DNA of 46,521 bases from Cupriavidus neocaledonicus. GTDB taxonomy: Bacteria > Pseudomonadota > Gammaproteobacteria > Burkholderiales > Burkholderiaceae. Every line of letters begins with the position of its first letter. The stretch's first letter is position 1. The notes below the pieces were generated by a model, which had not been told where the DNA came from, searched no databases, and saw only the letters and a program-made list of their open reading frames with translations. A program made the position numbers and the translations under genes. Shown here one piece after another: positions 32,385-40,882 of the stretch. The stretch is from contig NZ_AQUR01000068.1 in assembly GCF_000372525.1 (NCBI RefSeq), positions 1 through 46,521 of the forward strand, in the 5' to 3' direction.

Positions 32385-34556
32385 ATGAAGACCTCTGACT
32401 TTCCCGACGCCCAGGCCTGGCAGCCCCAACAGGCGGCAGAAGCCGCGGTAGCTGCCGTGACCAGCGTCCTCCGCCCGGCTTCCATTGCCATCGTGGGCGC
32501 ATCGGCGGACCCGCGCTCGTTCGGCGGCTTCGTGCTGGCGAACCTGGAGCGCTTCGGCTACGCCGGTGCCATTCACCTGGTGAGCCGCAGCAGCACCGAG
32601 ATCAATGGCCGTGGCTGCGTGAAGACGGTCGATGAACTGCCGGCCGGTATCGACCTGGCCGTGCTGGCCATTCCCGAGGCCGGCGTGCTCGATGCCGTGC
32701 GCGGCCTGGCCGCAAAGGACACCCGGGCGGCGGTCCTGTTTGCCTCTGGCTATGCGGAGACCGGCGATGCCGGCCGTGAACGGCAGGACCAGCTTGCCGC
32801 CGACGCGCGTGACGCCGGCATGGTGCTGCTCGGGCCGAACTGCATGGGTTTCACGAATTTCGAAACCGGCGTGCCCGTGACCTTCGAAGCGGTGCAACCC
32901 TATCCGTGCGGCGGGCGTCCCGGTATCGGCGTGGTGGCGCAGAGCGGGGCGATGGCCGCCAATATGCGCGATGCCTTCGTCGGGCGCGGCCTGCCGCTGA
33001 CCGCGGTGGTCTCCACGGGGAACGAGGCTTCGCTGGGCGTCGAGGATTTCGTCGCCCATTACATCGATGATCCGCAGACGCGCGTGCTGGCCGTGTACGC
33101 CGAACAGGTGCGCCGCCCGCGCACGTTCCTGGCGCTGGCGCGCAAGGCGCGCGAGGCCGGCAAGCCGATCGTGATGCTGATGCCGGGCCGCAGCGAGCGT
33201 GCCCGCGAAGCGGCCCAGTCGCACACCGGTGCACTGGCCGGCGATCACGCTACCGCTGCCGTCGCGCTGGCGCGCGAAGCCGTGGTGCTGGTCGATACCC
33301 CTGACGAGCTTGTCGACGCTGCAGCCATCCTGCTGCGTTTCCCGGTGCCGCCTGCCGGCGGCCCGGCTTTTATGACGGGTTCCGGCGCGATGAAGAACGT
33401 CGCACTGGACTTCTGCGACGGGCTCGGCCTGGCGCTGCCCCCGCTCGGCGCGGAAACGACGGCAAGTCTCAAGGCCATGCTGCCGGACTACGCGGTGGCC
33501 GAGAACCCGCTCGACTACACCACCATCGGCGTGCGCAACCCCGGCCTGGTTGGCGAGGTGCTGCTGACCATGCTGTCCGATGCGGCCGTGGGCAGCATCG
33601 TGCTCAGCATTCCCGCGGGCCCCGAAGTGGCGCAACGCGACAAGGCCGAGCACATCGTCCCGGCGCTGGCCCGTGCCGGCAAACCGGCAGTGCTGGTCGT
33701 GACCGGAGACAACGGCCCCATCGAGCCGTTCTTTGTCGATGCCATTCGCGCCAGCGGCGTGCCGTTTTTCCGCTCGCCCGACCGTGCGTTGCGCGCGCTG
33801 GCCCGGGTTGCCGCCTATGGCGAGGCGCTGCAGCGTGCCGGCCGCGCCAGCCAGCCGGTGCCGGCAGCGGTGCCATTGCCGGGCGCGGTTCCGCCGTCGG
33901 GTGTGTTTGCCGAGTATCAGGGCAAGGCGTGGCTGGCCGCGGCCGGCCTGGCCGTGCCCGAGGGCGCGTTGGCGACGAGTGCCGATGAAGCCGCCGCGAT
34001 TGCGGCGCGCATCGGCTACCCCGTGGTGATCAAGGCGCAGGCCAGCGAGCTGCCGCACAAAAGCGACGTCGGCGGCGTGATCGTCGGCCTGGCCGATGAA
34101 GCCGCGCTGCGTGCCGGGTGGGATCGCCTGCAGCAGAACATCGCCACCCATCGTCCGGACCTCACGCTCGATGGCGTGCTCGTCGAGGCCATGGGCCCGC
34201 GCGGGCTCGAACTGGTGGTCGGCGCGCGCCGCGACGCCGGCTGGGGGCCCGTCGTGCTCGTGGGGCTGGGCGGCGTGTGGATCGAGGCGCTCAAGGATGT
34301 GCGGCTGATCCCCGCAGATCTTTCGCAAGCCGATGTCGTACAGGAGCTGGGCCGGCTCAAGTCCGCTTCGCTGCTGCGCGGCATCCGCGGCGCGGCCGCG
34401 GTCGACGTAACCGCCATCGCGCGGGCCGTGACGCAGATCGGCGGACAGATGCGCGCCAACCCGGCCATCACCGAGATCGATGTCAATCCGCTTGTGGCGT
34501 ATCCCGACCGTGTGCTCGCGCTCGATGCGCTGGTCGTGTGCGCCCCGCAAGCCTGA
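32385..34556 (+). CDS. NDP-forming acyl-CoA synthetase (fused alpha-beta)
   Basis: A 723-residue ligase that makes an acyl-CoA from acid, CoA and ATP through a phosphohistidine enzyme, giving ADP. The order is CoA-binding domain (SIAIVGASADPRSFGGFVLA near residue 35), then succinyl-CoA-ligase-like domains with the likely phospho-His in AQSHTGALAGDHA. A C-terminal ATP-grasp domain follows (EYQGKAWLAAAGLAVPEGAL, GYPVVIKAQASELPHKSD). Related synthetases activate feruloyl, pimeloyl and other bulky acids. As the first gene of the plus-strand operon it probably activates the imported acid. The start is ATG 32385. Confidence 0.9.
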   Translation: MKTSDFPDAQAWQPQQAAEAAVAAVTSVLRPASIAIVGASADPRSFGGFVLANLERFGYAGAIHLVSRSSTEINGRGCVKTVDELPAGIDLAVLAIPEAGVLDAVRGLAAKDTRAAVLFASGYAETGDAGRERQDQLAADARDAGMVLLGPNCMGFTNFETGVPVTFEAVQPYPCGGRPGIGVVAQSGAMAANMRDAFVGRGLPLTAVVSTGNEASLGVEDFVAHYIDDPQTRVLAVYAEQVRRPRTFLALARKAREAGKPIVMLMPGRSERAREAAQSHTGALAGDHATAAVALAREAVVLVDTPDELVDAAAILLRFPVPPAGGPAFMTGSGAMKNVALDFCDGLGLALPPLGAETTASLKAMLPDYAVAENPLDYTTIGVRNPGLVGEVLLTMLSDAAVGSIVLSIPAGPEVAQRDKAEHIVPALARAGKPAVLVVTGDNGPIEPFFVDAIRASGVPFFRSPDRALRALARVAAYGEALQRAGRASQPVPAAVPLPGAVPPSGVFAEYQGKAWLAAAGLAVPEGALATSADEAAAIAARIGYPVVIKAQASELPHKSDVGGVIVGLADEAALRAGWDRLQQNIATHRPDLTLDGVLVEAMGPRGLELVVGARRDAGWGPVVLVGLGGVWIEALKDVRLIPADLSQADVVQELGRLKSASLLRGIRGAAAVDVTAIARAVTQIGGQMRANPAITEIDVNPLVAYPDRVLALDALVVCAPQA

Positions 34557-34570
34557 ACCACGCATACACC

Positions 34571-35758
34571 ATGAAGCTGACTTTCTCTGCCGCCGACGAG
34601 GCGTTCCGCCAGGAGGTGCGTGCGTTCGTCAAGGCGAACCTGCCCGCTGACATCCGGCGCAAGGTCGAACTCGGCTTGCGCCTCGAGCATGCCGATTACG
34701 TGACGTGGTTCCGCATCCTCGAAGCGCGCGGCTGGCTTACGCCTGGCTGGCCCGTCGAACATGGCGGCCCGGGCTGGAACCACGTGCAGCGCTATATCTT
34801 CGACGAGGAAACCATGCTCGGTGGAGCGCCGCGCATCATCGCCAGCGGCATCCAGATGCTGGGCCCGGTGCTGATCGCCTTCGGCACGCCCGAGCAGAAG
34901 GCGAAGTACCTGCCCGATATCCGCCAGAGCAATACGTGGTGGGCGCAGGGCTTCTCCGAACCGGGCGCCGGGTCGGACCTCGCGGCGGTGCGGACCACCG
35001 CGGTGCTGGAACCCGACGGCAAGCACTTCGTCGTGAATGGCCACAAGGTGTGGACCTCGTATGCGCACTGGTGCTCGATGATGTTCGCGCTGGTGCGCAC
35101 CGACCCGAACGCGGCCAAGCCGCAGGAGGGCATCTCGTTCCTGCTGATCGACATGAATACGCCGGGCGTGCAGGTCCGGCCCATCCGCATGCTGGAAGGC
35201 GGCACCGACCTGAACGAGTGCTACCTCGACAACGTGCGCGTGCCGGTGGAGAACCTGGTAGGCGAGCTGAACAAGGGCTGGTCCTACGGCAAGTACCTGC
35301 TTGGCCATGAGCGCACGGGCATCGCGGGCATCGGCTCCTGCAAGCAGCAATTGCAGCGCGCCCGGGCGCTGGCGGCCAGCGAGGGGCTGGATGCCGATCC
35401 GGTGCTGCAGTCGCGCCTGGCGCAGTTCGAGATCGAGCTGCTGGCGCTGGAGTTCACCGCGCTGCGCCTGCTCAGCGCAAACCAGCAGAGCCGGGTGCCG
35501 GCCGTGGAAGCGTCGATGCTCAAGGTGCGCGGCACCGAACTGCGCCAGGCCATCTACGAACTGCTGGTGGAAGTGGCGGGCCCGCATGCCGTGCCGTTCG
35601 AGGAAGCGGCGCTGCGCGGCGATCTGGACGACCCCGCCAGCCCGCTCGAACTGTCGGCGCTGGCCGCCAACTATCTGGACGCGCGCAAGCTGTCGATCTA
35701 CGGCGGCGTCAACGAAGTGCAGCGCAACCTGATCAGCAAGGCCTTCCTTACAGCCTGA
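34571..35758 (+). CDS. Acyl-CoA dehydrogenase, larger partner
   Basis: The 395-residue flavoprotein has the full acyl-CoA dehydrogenase plan: helical N-terminal domain, WWAQGFSEPGAGSDLAAVRT in the middle (flavin and substrate contact) and a C-terminal IYGGVNEVQRNLISKAFL. The position of the catalytic Glu of medium-chain enzymes (Tyr-Glu-Gly) reads Tyr-Gly-Gly. A Glu in LLGHERTGIAGIG could serve instead, as in isovaleryl-type enzymes. It starts 14 bases after the synthetase gene. It is followed by a shorter, unlike dehydrogenase. Such pairs in steroid side-chain and aromatic-propanoate pathways form heterotetramers. Confidence 0.9.
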   Translation: MKLTFSAADEAFRQEVRAFVKANLPADIRRKVELGLRLEHADYVTWFRILEARGWLTPGWPVEHGGPGWNHVQRYIFDEETMLGGAPRIIASGIQMLGPVLIAFGTPEQKAKYLPDIRQSNTWWAQGFSEPGAGSDLAAVRTTAVLEPDGKHFVVNGHKVWTSYAHWCSMMFALVRTDPNAAKPQEGISFLLIDMNTPGVQVRPIRMLEGGTDLNECYLDNVRVPVENLVGELNKGWSYGKYLLGHERTGIAGIGSCKQQLQRARALAASEGLDADPVLQSRLAQFEIELLALEFTALRLLSANQQSRVPAVEASMLKVRGTELRQAIYELLVEVAGPHAVPFEEAALRGDLDDPASPLELSALAANYLDARKLSIYGGVNEVQRNLISKAFLTA

Positions 35759-35785
35759 AACCGGGCCTGACACCGTACCGAGACC

Positions 35786-36913
35786 ATGGACTTTTCTCTC
35801 AACGATGAACATATCGCGCTGCGCGATGCGGTGCGCCGCTTCTGCGACGGCGAGTACCCCGCGCATCGCCGCGGCGATGCCGAGAGCGACGGCGAAGCCG
35901 CCGCGCGCTGGTCGGCCATGGCCGAACTTGGCCTGCTCGGACTGCCCCTGGCGGCGGACGTGGGCGGCAGCGAGCAGGGCCCGACCGAGGTGATGCTGGT
36001 GGCTCAGGAGCTCGGCCGGGCGCTCGGCGGGGGTGCATGGCTGTCGAGCGTGGTGCTCGCCGGACAACTGCTCGACGAGGCCGGCACGCCCGCGCAGCGG
36101 CAGCAGTGGCTGCCGGCGCTGGCTGCGGGGCAGGCCAGGCTGGCCCTGGCGATTGGCGAGGCCGATGCCCGCTATGACCTGTCGCGCGTCAGCACGCGGG
36201 CTCGAGCGCATGGCGACGGCTGGGTGCTCGCCGGTGCCAAGACGCTCGTGCTCGATGGCGCGCGGGCCGATGCCTTCATCGTGGCGGCCCGCACCGCGGG
36301 TGATGTCGCCGATGAAGCCGGTATCACGCTTTTTCTCGTTCCGGCGGGAACACCGGGCGTGAGCGTGCGCGAGTTCCCCACGCTCGACGGCCGCAGTGCC
36401 GCGCATCTGGCGTTGCGCGAAGTAGCCCTCGGCGCCGACGCCGTGGTCGGCCAGACGGGCGGCGCGCTGCCAGCGATTATCACCACCGCCGACCGAGCCA
36501 ACGCCGTACTGTGCGCGGAAGCCGTCGGCGCACTGGAAGCCTTGCTGGACCTGACCGCGGATCAACTGAACACGCGCAGGCAGTTCGGCTCGCTGCTGGC
36601 GAAGTTCCAGGTGCTGCAGCACCGCGTCGCGGACATGCTGATCGCGCTCGAACAGTGCAAGTCGATGGCCTGCGTGGCTGCCATGGCGGTCGCCGATGGC
36701 GATCCCGTGCAGCGGCGCCGGCTGGTATCCGCCGCCAAGACCGTGATCGGGCAGGCCGGCCGGCAGGTCGGACAGTGGGCGATCCAGATGCACGGCGCCA
36801 TGGGCATGACCGATGAATGCCGCGTCGGCCATTACGCCAAGCGCCTGATGGTCATCAACCAGCTGTTCGGGGATGCCGGGTACCACCTGGCTTGCTTTGC
36901 CCGGCAGGCCTGA
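35786..36913 (+). CDS. Acyl-CoA dehydrogenase-like protein, smaller partner
   Basis: A 375-residue member of the same family but divergent. The N-terminus (MDFSLNDEHIALRDAVRRFC) and the central barrel are recognisable. The typical SEPxAGSD flavin motif is replaced by IGEADARYDLSRV, and the C-terminal GGTxEIQ motif is absent; the chain ends MGMTDECRVGHYAKRLMVI. It keeps the NTRRQFGSLLAKFQVLQHRVAD helix pair that contacts FAD in the dimer. It is therefore likely the non-catalytic or half-site subunit of a heteromeric enzyme with the preceding gene. Its ATG lies 27 bases after that gene. Confidence 0.85.
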   Translation: MDFSLNDEHIALRDAVRRFCDGEYPAHRRGDAESDGEAAARWSAMAELGLLGLPLAADVGGSEQGPTEVMLVAQELGRALGGGAWLSSVVLAGQLLDEAGTPAQRQQWLPALAAGQARLALAIGEADARYDLSRVSTRARAHGDGWVLAGAKTLVLDGARADAFIVAARTAGDVADEAGITLFLVPAGTPGVSVREFPTLDGRSAAHLALREVALGADAVVGQTGGALPAIITTADRANAVLCAEAVGALEALLDLTADQLNTRRQFGSLLAKFQVLQHRVADMLIALEQCKSMACVAAMAVADGDPVQRRRLVSAAKTVIGQAGRQVGQWAIQMHGAMGMTDECRVGHYAKRLMVINQLFGDAGYHLACFARQA

Positions 36914-36960
36914 CCTGCCCCCTGACCGGTTCACACAAGAAACATACAGGAGACAAAGAC

Positions 36961-37947
36961 ATGGCCCTCATCCGTACCCTCCGCGCGGCCTGCGGCGCAC
37001 TGGCCCTCGCGCTGGCATTCGCCTGCGGTGCACAGGCGCAGGAGAAGCCGCCGATCAAGTTCCTGGTCGGCTTCCCGCCGGGCGGCTCCACCGATACCGT
37101 GGCGCGCGTGCTGGCCGAGAAGCTGCAAGGCGAGCTCGGCCAGATCGTGATCGTCGACAACCGGCCCGGCGCCGGCGGCCGTGTCGTCACCGGCATGCTC
37201 AAGCACAGCGCGCCGGATGGGCTTACTTACATGGTGGCGCCCAATGCCACCGCCATCTTTCCCACGCTGCTGTACCCGCCGGCCACGCTCAAGTACGACC
37301 TGCTGGCCGACCTGGTGCCAGTGGCGGTGGTGATCTCGTATCCGCTGGCGCTGGTCGTGAGCAGCCAGACCGGCGTCACCGATATGAAGGGCTTCGTGGA
37401 ATGGGTGAAGGCGCATCCCGGCAAAGCCCTGTTCGGCACCGCCGGCCTGGGCGGGCAGACGCACTTCACCGGCCTGCAGTTCGGCAAGGCGATCGGCGTA
37501 CCGATGAACGTCGTGCCATACAAGGGGAACGGCCCCCTTGTCACCGACCTGCTCGGCGGGCAGCTCGCTGCGGCCGTGATGACCGCCGGCGACATCCTGC
37601 CGCATGCCAGGAGCGGCAAGGTCCGCATCCTCGCCGTGTTCGGCGCGGCGCGCTCGCCGCTGCTGCCGGGCGTGCCGACCGCGACCGAGCAGGGCGTTGC
37701 AGTCGACAGCGGCGAAGCGTGGGCCGGCATCTGGGCTCCGGCTCGCACGCCCAAGGCAGAACTGGACCGCATGCAGGCCGCGCTCGGCAAGGTACTTGCC
37801 ATGCCTGACGTGCGCACCACGCTGCAGCAGCGGGCCACCTTGAATCCCGATTTCCGGCCGGCCGCAGACCTGGACCGCCTCCAGCGCAAGGAACTGGCCT
37901 ATTGGGGGCCGGTGATCAAGGCCAGTGGCTTCACCCCTGACCAGTGA
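36961..37947 (+). CDS. Bug/TctC-type periplasmic receptor (third of three)
   Basis: A 328-residue Bug receptor with a Sec signal peptide (ALIRTLRAACGALALALAFA, cleavage after AQA, about residue 26). IKFLVGFPPGGSTDTVARVL, VDNRPGAGGRVVTGM, VPYKGNGPLVTDLLGGQ and the closing YWGPVIKASGFTP are family landmarks. It is embedded between the dehydrogenases and the thiolase gene, so its ligand is presumably the acid degraded by this operon. It resembles the receptor of the opposite operon more than the one at 4.7 kb in its motif wording. CAGGAGACAAAGAC precedes the ATG. Confidence 0.93.
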   Translation: MALIRTLRAACGALALALAFACGAQAQEKPPIKFLVGFPPGGSTDTVARVLAEKLQGELGQIVIVDNRPGAGGRVVTGMLKHSAPDGLTYMVAPNATAIFPTLLYPPATLKYDLLADLVPVAVVISYPLALVVSSQTGVTDMKGFVEWVKAHPGKALFGTAGLGGQTHFTGLQFGKAIGVPMNVVPYKGNGPLVTDLLGGQLAAAVMTAGDILPHARSGKVRILAVFGAARSPLLPGVPTATEQGVAVDSGEAWAGIWAPARTPKAELDRMQAALGKVLAMPDVRTTLQQRATLNPDFRPAADLDRLQRKELAYWGPVIKASGFTPDQ

Positions 37948-37998
37948 ATCCGGCAACGGCGACGTCCCGCATCTCTTCCCAAGCTTCCGCCATTCATC

Positions 37999-39162
37999 AT
38001 GACCCTCAACGGATCCGCCTACATCGTGGGAGCCTACGAGCATCCCACACGCAAAGCCGATGACCTGTCGGTGGCACGCCTGCATGCCGATGTGGCCCGC
38101 GGCGCGCTGGCCGACGCCGGCCTCACCGCTGCCGATGTCGACGGCTACTTCTGTGCCGGCGATGCACCCGGCCTTGGCAGCACCACGATCGTGGAATACC
38201 TCGGCCTGAAGCCGCGCCACGTGGATTCCACCGAATGCGGCGGCTCCGCGCCGATCCTGCACGTGGCGCACGCTGCCGAGGCCATCGCCGCGGGGCGCTG
38301 CAACGTTGCGCTGATCACGCTGGCGGGGCGCCCCCGCGCCGCAGGCGCCGCGCTTGCCCTGCGGGCCCCGGATCCGGATGCGCCCGACGTGGCCTTCGAA
38401 CTGCCATTCGGCCCGGCCACGCAGAACCTCTACGGCATGGTGGCGAAGCGCCATATGTACGAGTTCGGCACCACCAGCGAGCAGCTCGCGTGGATCAAGG
38501 TGGCCGCGTCCCATCACGCGCAGCACAACCCGCACGCCATGTTGCGCAATGTGGTGACGGTGGAGGACGTCGTCAGCTCGCCAATGGTGGCCGATCCGCT
38601 GCACCGCCTGGACTGCTGCGTGATGAGCGACGGCGGCGGCGCGCTGATCGTCGCTCGCCCCGAGATCGCCCGCCAGCTGAAGCGTCCGCTGGTGAAGGTG
38701 CGGGGCACCGGCGAAGCGCCCAAGCACGCCATGGGCGGGAACATCGACCTGACGTGGTCGGCTGCCGCATGGTCGGGCCCGGCCGCATTCGCCGAAGCCG
38801 GCGTCACGCCTGCCGACATCAAGTACGCGTCGCTGTACGACAGCTTCACTATCACCGTGCTGATGCAGCTTGAGGACCTGGGCTTTTGCAAGAAGGGCGA
38901 GGGCGGCAAGTTCGTCGCCGACGGCGGGCTGATTTCCGGCGTGGGACGCCTGCCGTTCAACACCGACGGCGGCGGCCTGTGCAACAACCACCCGGCCAAC
39001 CGCGGCGGCGTCACCAAGGTGATCGAGGCCGTGCGCCAGCTGCGCGCCGAGGCGCATCCCGCCGTACAGGTCCGCAACTGCGACCTGGCGCTGGCCAGCG
39101 GCATCGGCGGTGCGCTGGCTTCGCGCCATACCGCGGCCACGCTGATCCTTGAAAGGGAATGA
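37999..39162 (+). CDS. Thiolase-fold protein of the lipid-transfer/aldolase group
   Basis: A 387-residue thiolase-superfamily protein of the SCPx/Ltp type. The active-site region reads DSTECGGSAPILHVAHAAEA. The residue aligning with the nucleophilic Cys of true thiolases appears to be Gly, with a Cys one place earlier. The C-terminal histidine motif is kept (NTDGGGLCNNHPANRGG). The second catalytic Cys-x-Gly region reads LASGIGGAL. Proteins like this, when paired with a DUF35 partner, act as retro-aldolases or acyl-cleaving enzymes in steroid side-chain and ibuprofen breakdown. The next gene is exactly such a partner and overlaps by four bases. Function as a standard thiolase is therefore doubtful. 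Confidence 0.8.
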   Translation: MTLNGSAYIVGAYEHPTRKADDLSVARLHADVARGALADAGLTAADVDGYFCAGDAPGLGSTTIVEYLGLKPRHVDSTECGGSAPILHVAHAAEAIAAGRCNVALITLAGRPRAAGAALALRAPDPDAPDVAFELPFGPATQNLYGMVAKRHMYEFGTTSEQLAWIKVAASHHAQHNPHAMLRNVVTVEDVVSSPMVADPLHRLDCCVMSDGGGALIVARPEIARQLKRPLVKVRGTGEAPKHAMGGNIDLTWSAAAWSGPAAFAEAGVTPADIKYASLYDSFTITVLMQLEDLGFCKKGEGGKFVADGGLISGVGRLPFNTDGGGLCNNHPANRGGVTKVIEAVRQLRAEAHPAVQVRNCDLALASGIGGALASRHTAATLILERE

Positions 39163-39611
39163 ACACCATGAGCACACCCGCCACTCCAGCCACCCCTGCC
39201 AACGCGGCAGCCAAGGCGCCGCCCGCCGGCCCGCGCAAGATTCCCGCGCCGCGCACGCTGCCGGAAAGCCGGGCGTTCTGGGAAGCCGCAGACGCCGGCC
39301 GCTTGCTGCTGAAGGCCTGTCTGGACTGCCACGCACCGCACTACTACCCGCGCGATATCTGCCCGCATTGCCAGTCCGACCGCACCGAATGGCGCGATGC
39401 CAGCGGCCTGGGCACGGTCTACTCGTTCAGCACCATGGGCAAGGCTGAGGCCGCGTGGACGCTCGCCTACGTCCGGCTGGATGAAGGCGTGACGATGATG
39501 ACCAACCTGGTGGACTGCGACCCGCGCGAGATCGAGATCGGCCAGCGCGTCAAGGTCGTGTTCAAGCCTAGCGACGGCGGCTATGCCGTGCCGATGTTCA
39601 CCCCGGCATAA
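39159..39611 (+). CDS. DUF35 zinc-ribbon/OB-fold partner protein
   Basis: A protein of 150 residues with an N-terminal flexible region, then a rubredoxin-like zinc ribbon (CLDCHAPHYYPRDICPHC, two Cys-x2-Cys pairs) and an OB-fold (GTVYSFSTMGKAEA, YVRLDEGVTMMTNLVDCD, IGQRVKVVF). DUF35 proteins bind acyl-CoA and are obligate partners of lipid-transfer-type thiolases. ATG 39159 overlaps the stop of the thiolase-fold gene (ATGA); ATG 39168 is an alternative start with better spacing to AAGGGA. The overlap implies coupled translation and complex formation. Confidence 0.92.
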   Translation: MNTMSTPATPATPANAAAKAPPAGPRKIPAPRTLPESRAFWEAADAGRLLLKACLDCHAPHYYPRDICPHCQSDRTEWRDASGLGTVYSFSTMGKAEAAWTLAYVRLDEGVTMMTNLVDCDPREIEIGQRVKVVFKPSDGGYAVPMFTPA

Positions 39612-39629
39612 GGACCTTAGGCAACGACC

Positions 39630-40856
39630 ATGGCTGATACCCGACATAACGAGCACGGCACGGCCGGGCGCAAGGGCCCGCTGTCCCGCTTCACCGTCCT
39701 CGACGCCTCGCGCGTACGCGCCGGTCCCACCGCAGTGCGGCTGTTCGCCGACATGGGTGCGCGCGTGATCAAGCTGGAGATCCCGCCGGGTGCGCCCGGG
39801 GGCGACGACATGATTGGCGGACGCGACCACAACCGTGCCGATTACGAGAACCTGCACCGCAACAAGGAAAGCCTCACGCTGAATATGAAGACTCATGAGG
39901 GCGTGAAGATACTGCACGAGCTGGTCAGGCGTGCCGATGTCTTCATCGAGAACTACCGCCCCGACGTGAAGCACCGCCTCGGCATCGGCCCGGATGCGCT
40001 GCGCGCGATCAACCCGCGGCTGGTCTACGCGAGCATTTCCGGCTTCGGCCAGGACGGCCCCTACGCGGGCTGGCCCGGCTTCGACTCTATCGCGCAGGGC
40101 ATGGGTGGGCTGATGAGCGTGACCGGCAAGCCGGGCGAGGGCCCGATGCGTGTGGGCATTCCGCTCGCGGACCTGTGCGCCGGCCACTTCTGCGCGATGG
40201 GCATCCTCACGGCGCTGCTGGAGCGCGAGGCCTCGGGCGAGGGGCAGTGGGTGCAGACCTCGCTGCTGGAAGCGCAGATCGCCATGCTGGACTTCCAGGC
40301 CGCGCAGTGGCTGCTCGACGGAAAGGTGCCGGAACAGACCGGCAACGAACATCCGCTGACGGTGCCGACGGGCGTGTTTGCCACGCGCGACGGCTACCTG
40401 AATATCGCCGCCATCGGCCAGACCATGTGGAAGCGCCTGTGCGAGGCGCTCGAAGTGCCGCAGCTCGTCGACGAGCCCGGCCTGGGTTCAGATCCGGAGC
40501 GCGTGCGCAACCGCGACAAGGTCAATGCCGCGATCGAGGCGGCGCTGCGCACGCGCACCACTGCCGAATGGACCGAGCGGTTGCTAAAGGCCGGCGTGCC
40601 GTGCGGCCCGATCCATCGCGTGGACCAGGTATTTGCCGATCCACAGGTGAAGCACCTTGCAGTGGCCTGGCCGATGCAGCACGCAGAACTTGGCGACGTC
40701 GCACTGGTAGGGCAGCCGATGCGCCTCTCGCGCTATCCGCGCGACCTGCCACCGCAGCCCGCGCCGGAGCAGGGCGCCAACACCGACCACATCCTGCACG
40801 AGCTTGGCTACACCGCCGCGCAGGTCGACGAACTGCGCGCCGCCCATATCGTTTGA
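39630..40856 (+). CDS. CaiB/BaiF-type CoA transferase (class III)
   Basis: A 408-residue family III CoA transferase, which moves CoA between carboxylic acids through an aspartyl-CoA anhydride. The catalytic Asp is probably Asp181 in RVGIPLADLCAGHFCAMG. Other landmarks are ADMGARVIKLEIPPG (about 40-54), NLHRNKESLTLNMKT, VFIENYRPDVKHRLGIG and SGFGQDGPYAGWPGFD. In this operon it may activate the starting acid using a CoA released later, making the pathway cheaper than using only the ligase. It lies 18 bases after the DUF35 gene. Confidence 0.92.
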   Translation: MADTRHNEHGTAGRKGPLSRFTVLDASRVRAGPTAVRLFADMGARVIKLEIPPGAPGGDDMIGGRDHNRADYENLHRNKESLTLNMKTHEGVKILHELVRRADVFIENYRPDVKHRLGIGPDALRAINPRLVYASISGFGQDGPYAGWPGFDSIAQGMGGLMSVTGKPGEGPMRVGIPLADLCAGHFCAMGILTALLEREASGEGQWVQTSLLEAQIAMLDFQAAQWLLDGKVPEQTGNEHPLTVPTGVFATRDGYLNIAAIGQTMWKRLCEALEVPQLVDEPGLGSDPERVRNRDKVNAAIEAALRTRTTAEWTERLLKAGVPCGPIHRVDQVFADPQVKHLAVAWPMQHAELGDVALVGQPMRLSRYPRDLPPQPAPEQGANTDHILHELGYTAAQVDELRAAHIV

Positions 40857-40870
40857 ACGCGTTTGAACGC
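40851..40870 (+). repeat. Tandem decamer GTTTGAACGC
   Basis: Two exact copies of GTTTGAACGC stand side by side; the first includes the stop codon of the CoA transferase. It is probably a small slippage duplication in the 26-base gap before the dioxygenase gene. Confidence 0.7.
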
Positions 40871-40882
40871 AAGGACACTTCC

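Noticed and set aside
34016..39336. Two long minus-strand frames opposite the synthetase, dehydrogenase and thiolase genes
   Set aside because: They are codon-position shadows of recognised plus-strand proteins, with no coherent protein features.
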